From positions 1 through 34,552 of the forward strand of contig JAJHRD010000014.1 of NCBI GenBank assembly GCA_020833005.1: a stretch of DNA of 34,552 bases, read 5' to 3'. The stretch is from Candidatus Methanomethylicota archaeon (GTDB lineage: Archaea; Thermoproteota; Methanomethylicia; Culexarchaeales; Culexarchaeaceae). The first letter of the stretch is position 1, and every line of letters begins with the position of its first letter. The position numbers and the translations under genes are program-made. Shown in pieces: positions 31,891-34,552 of the stretch. The notes under the pieces were generated by a model. It did no database searches. It was not told the DNA's origin and saw only the letters and a program-made list of their open reading frames with translations.

Positions 31891-31940
31891 ATAAATTCAC
31901 CAAAAGAATGTGTCACAAAGATATATAAAAGTGTTACTAT

Positions 31941-34505
31941 TCACATTATGGGTTTAAATGCAGCATAATCCTCCCCGCGAACCCTAGTCTCAACACCACT
32001 CAAAATTAATTTAAAGATTTCAATGGCGCCAACCCTATTTAAAGGCTTATTATTATTTCCACATCTATATGAATATGTGCAGTTTGGGCATCCATCAACA
32101 CTATTACAATCACAACTTCTAAGGATCTCATAGGATTTGGAAAAGGCTTCTGCAAGGTTCTTGAAGAGTAGTAGTGATGCACCAGAACCCCCTAAAACAC
32201 CATCATAAACGAATATTACGCCGGAGGAGCCCATGGATATTCCACCAATCTCTCCAGAACCGCTACCAGTAAAAATGTCGCTACTTTCAATTAAAACATG
32301 TTCCACGGCATGGAATGATCCAGCTAAAAATTCTAAGTAATCTTTGTATGAATTTGAGTGGGTTGTGGGTTCAGGTGCTTTGAATACGAAGCCGTAAGTC
32401 TCATATGAGTATTCCAATGGCTCAATCAAACTATTTTCACTGATGATTTCACCACTGAAAATGTCTCTCAAATAGTATCCTTCAACCATCTCCCTAATCC
32501 TAAGTCTACAATACAATGCTTCAACACCATAAGCTCCACCCCTCTCAACAACTTCAATGATTTCTGGATATGCAGTTCGCTTAGCATCAGTTCTATATTG
32601 GAAGTCATCTGGGAGGCGTTCAACCTCCACATACCCATAATTACCACTAATCTTGAAATTCTTAGACCTAAATTTCAAACCAGCATGTAGATAGACGGCT
32701 CCTGGGAATAATTCACTTAAAGCTATTGGAAGCTCCCTCTCACCAATAAGTTTACCATTAAAGTATATTTCCACTCTACCACCAGCACCCCTAATATTAT
32801 ACTTCCTCAGAATCCTCCTACCCTCCATGGTTGCATGGTAACGTTTACCCCTAACACTTAGAAACCCTTCATCTGTAAGGGATTTCAAAACATCAGCCCA
32901 ACCTTTAAACTCATCGGAGGATAATGGTTTATCCATACATGCAGCTATGAGTTGATTTCTTGCAACCATCAAGTTTCTAGGTTCAACATATATTGGCTCA
33001 AGATATGTAAAGTACTTCTCAGGATTCCTCTTATAGTAAGCGCTTATGGGATCTCCACCTCTAAGCATGAGTATTGCAATAGCCTCCTGCCCCCTCCTAC
33101 CAGCCCTACCGATCCTATGCATAAATCTAGCTAAACCAATTGGGGAGGTTATGACGCAATCAACATCGCCAACATCTATTCCAAGCTCCAATGTTGGTGT
33201 TGCTGAAACAACCATTATCCTCCCACTCCTAAAATCCTCCTCAACCTTAACCCTATAACTCTTCGGTAAACCAGCCCTATGAACATAAGATTTAACATTC
33301 CTATCATCAAGAACCTGTTTAACAACCTCAGCCTCCACATGGCTATTGGAGAAGACAATGGTTTTATAACCATACTTCACAAGCTTTGAAACAACATCAC
33401 CAATTGCAGAGTAGAATGATCTAATTGATGGATACAACATTATGAAGTGGAATCCACCCCTCCTACCAGAACCCTCAACAACCCCAACACGCCTATCGAA
33501 AAGCATACTGGCAAACTCCCCAGGATTGGATATTGTTGCAGAGCAACCTATCATCTGCGTATAGCCGCAAACCCTCTGAAGCCTCTTCAAAATCCAATGA
33601 ACATTAGCTCCAAAAGCACCAACATAACTATGAAGTTCATCAACAACAATATACCTAACACTCTTAAAATGATTTGATAATGGAGTTCTATGGGAAAGGT
33701 GATGATGGATTATGTCGAAATTGGTCATCAATATGTCTGGAGGGTTATTGTATATCTCCTCCCTCTCAGAGGTTGATGTATCACCATCAAATATCCTAAC
33801 AGTAACACCCAATGGGGTTGCCAATCTCCTAATTTTGAGAAGTTGATCCCTACTCAAACTCTTAGTTGGATATATGAATAGAGCTCTAAGAACCCTTAAA
33901 CCCTCAGGGACTAATGGATAGAATCGCCTATCCCTACCAGATGCAATTAAATGTATTATTGGAATTGCGAAACACTCAGTTTTACCAGAACCTGTAGGTG
34001 CAACTATAACTATATCTTCACCATTCAATATTCGTTTAATAGCCTCTTCCTGAAACCTATACAACCTATTAATACCATAACTCTTCAAAACATTCTTCAA
34101 CCTATCATTAACATTCAATTCATCAACACTACAACCATACTCAACCTTTGGGGGTTCAATAAACCTATATAGAGCAACATAATCGCTAAGGGAGAAGAGG
34201 ATATCCCTAACAACCTCAGGAAGAGACTCAACACTTAAACCACATTTAGAAATCATACCCCTAATCTCATTCGGATCTCTAAGCAAACCTAGAGAGATTA
34301 GCTCGGGAATTAAACCCTTAAAATCAGAGATCTTCCCAGCCCTATAATTATCTAGGAAAGTGTAGTATGCAAGAATCTTATCCCTAAATCCCGCATCAAC
34401 CAAACCAGATAAACCGCAGGAAACACATGAAATAAAGTATTTTGTGGAAGATTCAATATTGTGGAATCTAAGTTTACCATTACAACGTGGACAAGTAAAT
34501 GACAT
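31941..34505 (-). CDS. MrfA/Hrq1-like DEAD-family helicase with DUF1998 and N-terminal zinc ribbon
   Basis: 854 residues. Residues 5-30 form a zinc ribbon (CPRC at 5-8, CVSC at 27-30). The helicase core follows: Walker A APTGSGKT at 169-176, DELH box in IVVDELHSYVG, SAT in GCSATISNP, then the second RecA lobe with IVFSNSHVEAE, SATPTLELGIDVG and RIGRAGRRG. The C-terminal part is the DUF1998/MZB region with GGSGASLLLF and the Cys cluster CDCNSVDGCPNCTYSYRC near 800. This order is that of MrfA (bacterial mitomycin repair) and Hrq1. A role in repairing crosslinked or bulky DNA lesions is inferred. ATG 34505 immediately precedes the ribbon. No SD is obvious. Confidence 0.92.
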   Translation of the reverse strand: MSFTCPRCNGKLRFHNIESSTKYFISCVSCGLSGLVDAGFRDKILAYYTFLDNYRAGKISDFKGLIPELISLGLLRDPNEIRGMISKCGLSVESLPEVVRDILFSLSDYVALYRFIEPPKVEYGCSVDELNVNDRLKNVLKSYGINRLYRFQEEAIKRILNGEDIVIVAPTGSGKTECFAIPIIHLIASGRDRRFYPLVPEGLRVLRALFIYPTKSLSRDQLLKIRRLATPLGVTVRIFDGDTSTSEREEIYNNPPDILMTNFDIIHHHLSHRTPLSNHFKSVRYIVVDELHSYVGAFGANVHWILKRLQRVCGYTQMIGCSATISNPGEFASMLFDRRVGVVEGSGRRGGFHFIMLYPSIRSFYSAIGDVVSKLVKYGYKTIVFSNSHVEAEVVKQVLDDRNVKSYVHRAGLPKSYRVKVEEDFRSGRIMVVSATPTLELGIDVGDVDCVITSPIGLARFMHRIGRAGRRGQEAIAILMLRGGDPISAYYKRNPEKYFTYLEPIYVEPRNLMVARNQLIAACMDKPLSSDEFKGWADVLKSLTDEGFLSVRGKRYHATMEGRRILRKYNIRGAGGRVEIYFNGKLIGERELPIALSELFPGAVYLHAGLKFRSKNFKISGNYGYVEVERLPDDFQYRTDAKRTAYPEIIEVVERGGAYGVEALYCRLRIREMVEGYYLRDIFSGEIISENSLIEPLEYSYETYGFVFKAPEPTTHSNSYKDYLEFLAGSFHAVEHVLIESSDIFTGSGSGEIGGISMGSSGVIFVYDGVLGGSGASLLLFKNLAEAFSKSYEILRSCDCNSVDGCPNCTYSYRCGNNNKPLNRVGAIEIFKLILSGVETRVRGEDYAAFKPIM

Positions 34506-34552
34506 CCAAGAAGAAAGATTAATCTAGACAAACATATTAACGTTTACCCATT
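34506..34552. other. Right-edge region with no gene seen
   Basis: Only 47 bp are available. They would hold the promoter of the helicase gene on the minus strand; a weak AT-rich element (TTAATAT) is the only candidate. No coding sequence can be supported. Confidence 0.4.

Noticed and set aside
1-34552. tRNA or rRNA genes
   Set aside because: No T-arm-like GTTCRA...C with matching acceptor stems was seen on either strand by eye; occurrences of GTTCGA-like strings fall inside coding genes.
1-34552. CRISPR arrays, IS elements or prophage genes
   Set aside because: No regularly spaced repeats, transposase motifs or phage structural genes were found. The only tandem repeats are the two short operator-like ones.

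Overview
The window looks like a chromosomal piece of an archaeon, most likely an uncultivated, possibly thermophilic, member of the TACK / Thermoproteota side. The evidence is the set of archaeal information-processing genes (nurA-herA-mre11-rad50, NOG1, RtcA, DHH/RecJ-like phosphoesterase), an archaeal-type O-phosphoserine sulfhydrylase closely resembling the Aeropyrum pernix enzyme, TATA-box promoters with little or no leader, and a recurrent GGTGA Shine-Dalgarno 5-7 nt before many starts. The DNA is AT-rich, gene-dense and coded on both strands. I saw no tRNA, rRNA, CRISPR array, transposase or phage gene. Placement below the archaeal level is inference.

Layout. 1-3932: start of a histidine phosphatase (runs off the left edge), a polytopic membrane protein, a PPP-type protein phosphatase, a DapA/KDG-aldolase family enzyme, a WrbA-like flavodoxin and a UPF0173 metallo-hydrolase. 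4230-5531: a fused ParB/SerK-like plus O-phosphoserine sulfhydrylase protein (cysteine synthesis). 5543-9674 (minus strand): HemN/HemW-like radical SAM protein, RtcA, NOG1 GTPase and a macro-domain protein. 9893-11194: two tandem paralogous membrane-anchored proteins of unknown function, each with a hairpin that places the SD in the loop and the start codon in the stem. 11197-15428: DHH phosphoesterase, cyclophilin-like protein, phosphoribosyltransferase, an HEPN-MNT pair, and a two-gene unit of a ribbon-helix-helix/zinc-ribbon protein with a YhhQ-type deazapurine transporter. 15523-19097: DUF362 protein, RpiB, a small membrane protein and an S9 peptidase.

20280-20406 is a divergent control region between a free-standing membrane half of V-type ATPase subunit I/a and a ribbon-helix-helix protein with an unknown C-terminal domain. 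A 20-bp inverted repeat, itself built of 10-bp tandem units, flanks a central TATA element. 21036-27536 is the complete DNA end-resection operon in the order nurA, herA, mre11, rad50; mre11 has no ordinary start codon. 27662-34505: a rhomboid protease with a long C-terminal extension, an MBL-fold hydrolase, two solitary ECF-type S components (one overlapping a cupin gene), a tiny winged-helix protein with a strong promoter and T-run terminator, and an MrfA/Hrq1-like helicase with an added N-terminal zinc ribbon.

The most promising candidates for something undescribed are the repeat-flanked RHH / short subunit-a pair, the RHH-zinc-ribbon / YhhQ unit with its tandem operator, the degenerate SerK domain fused to OPSS, and the start-codon hairpins of the tandem paralogs. 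Protein family names come from recognised motifs, not from database searches.
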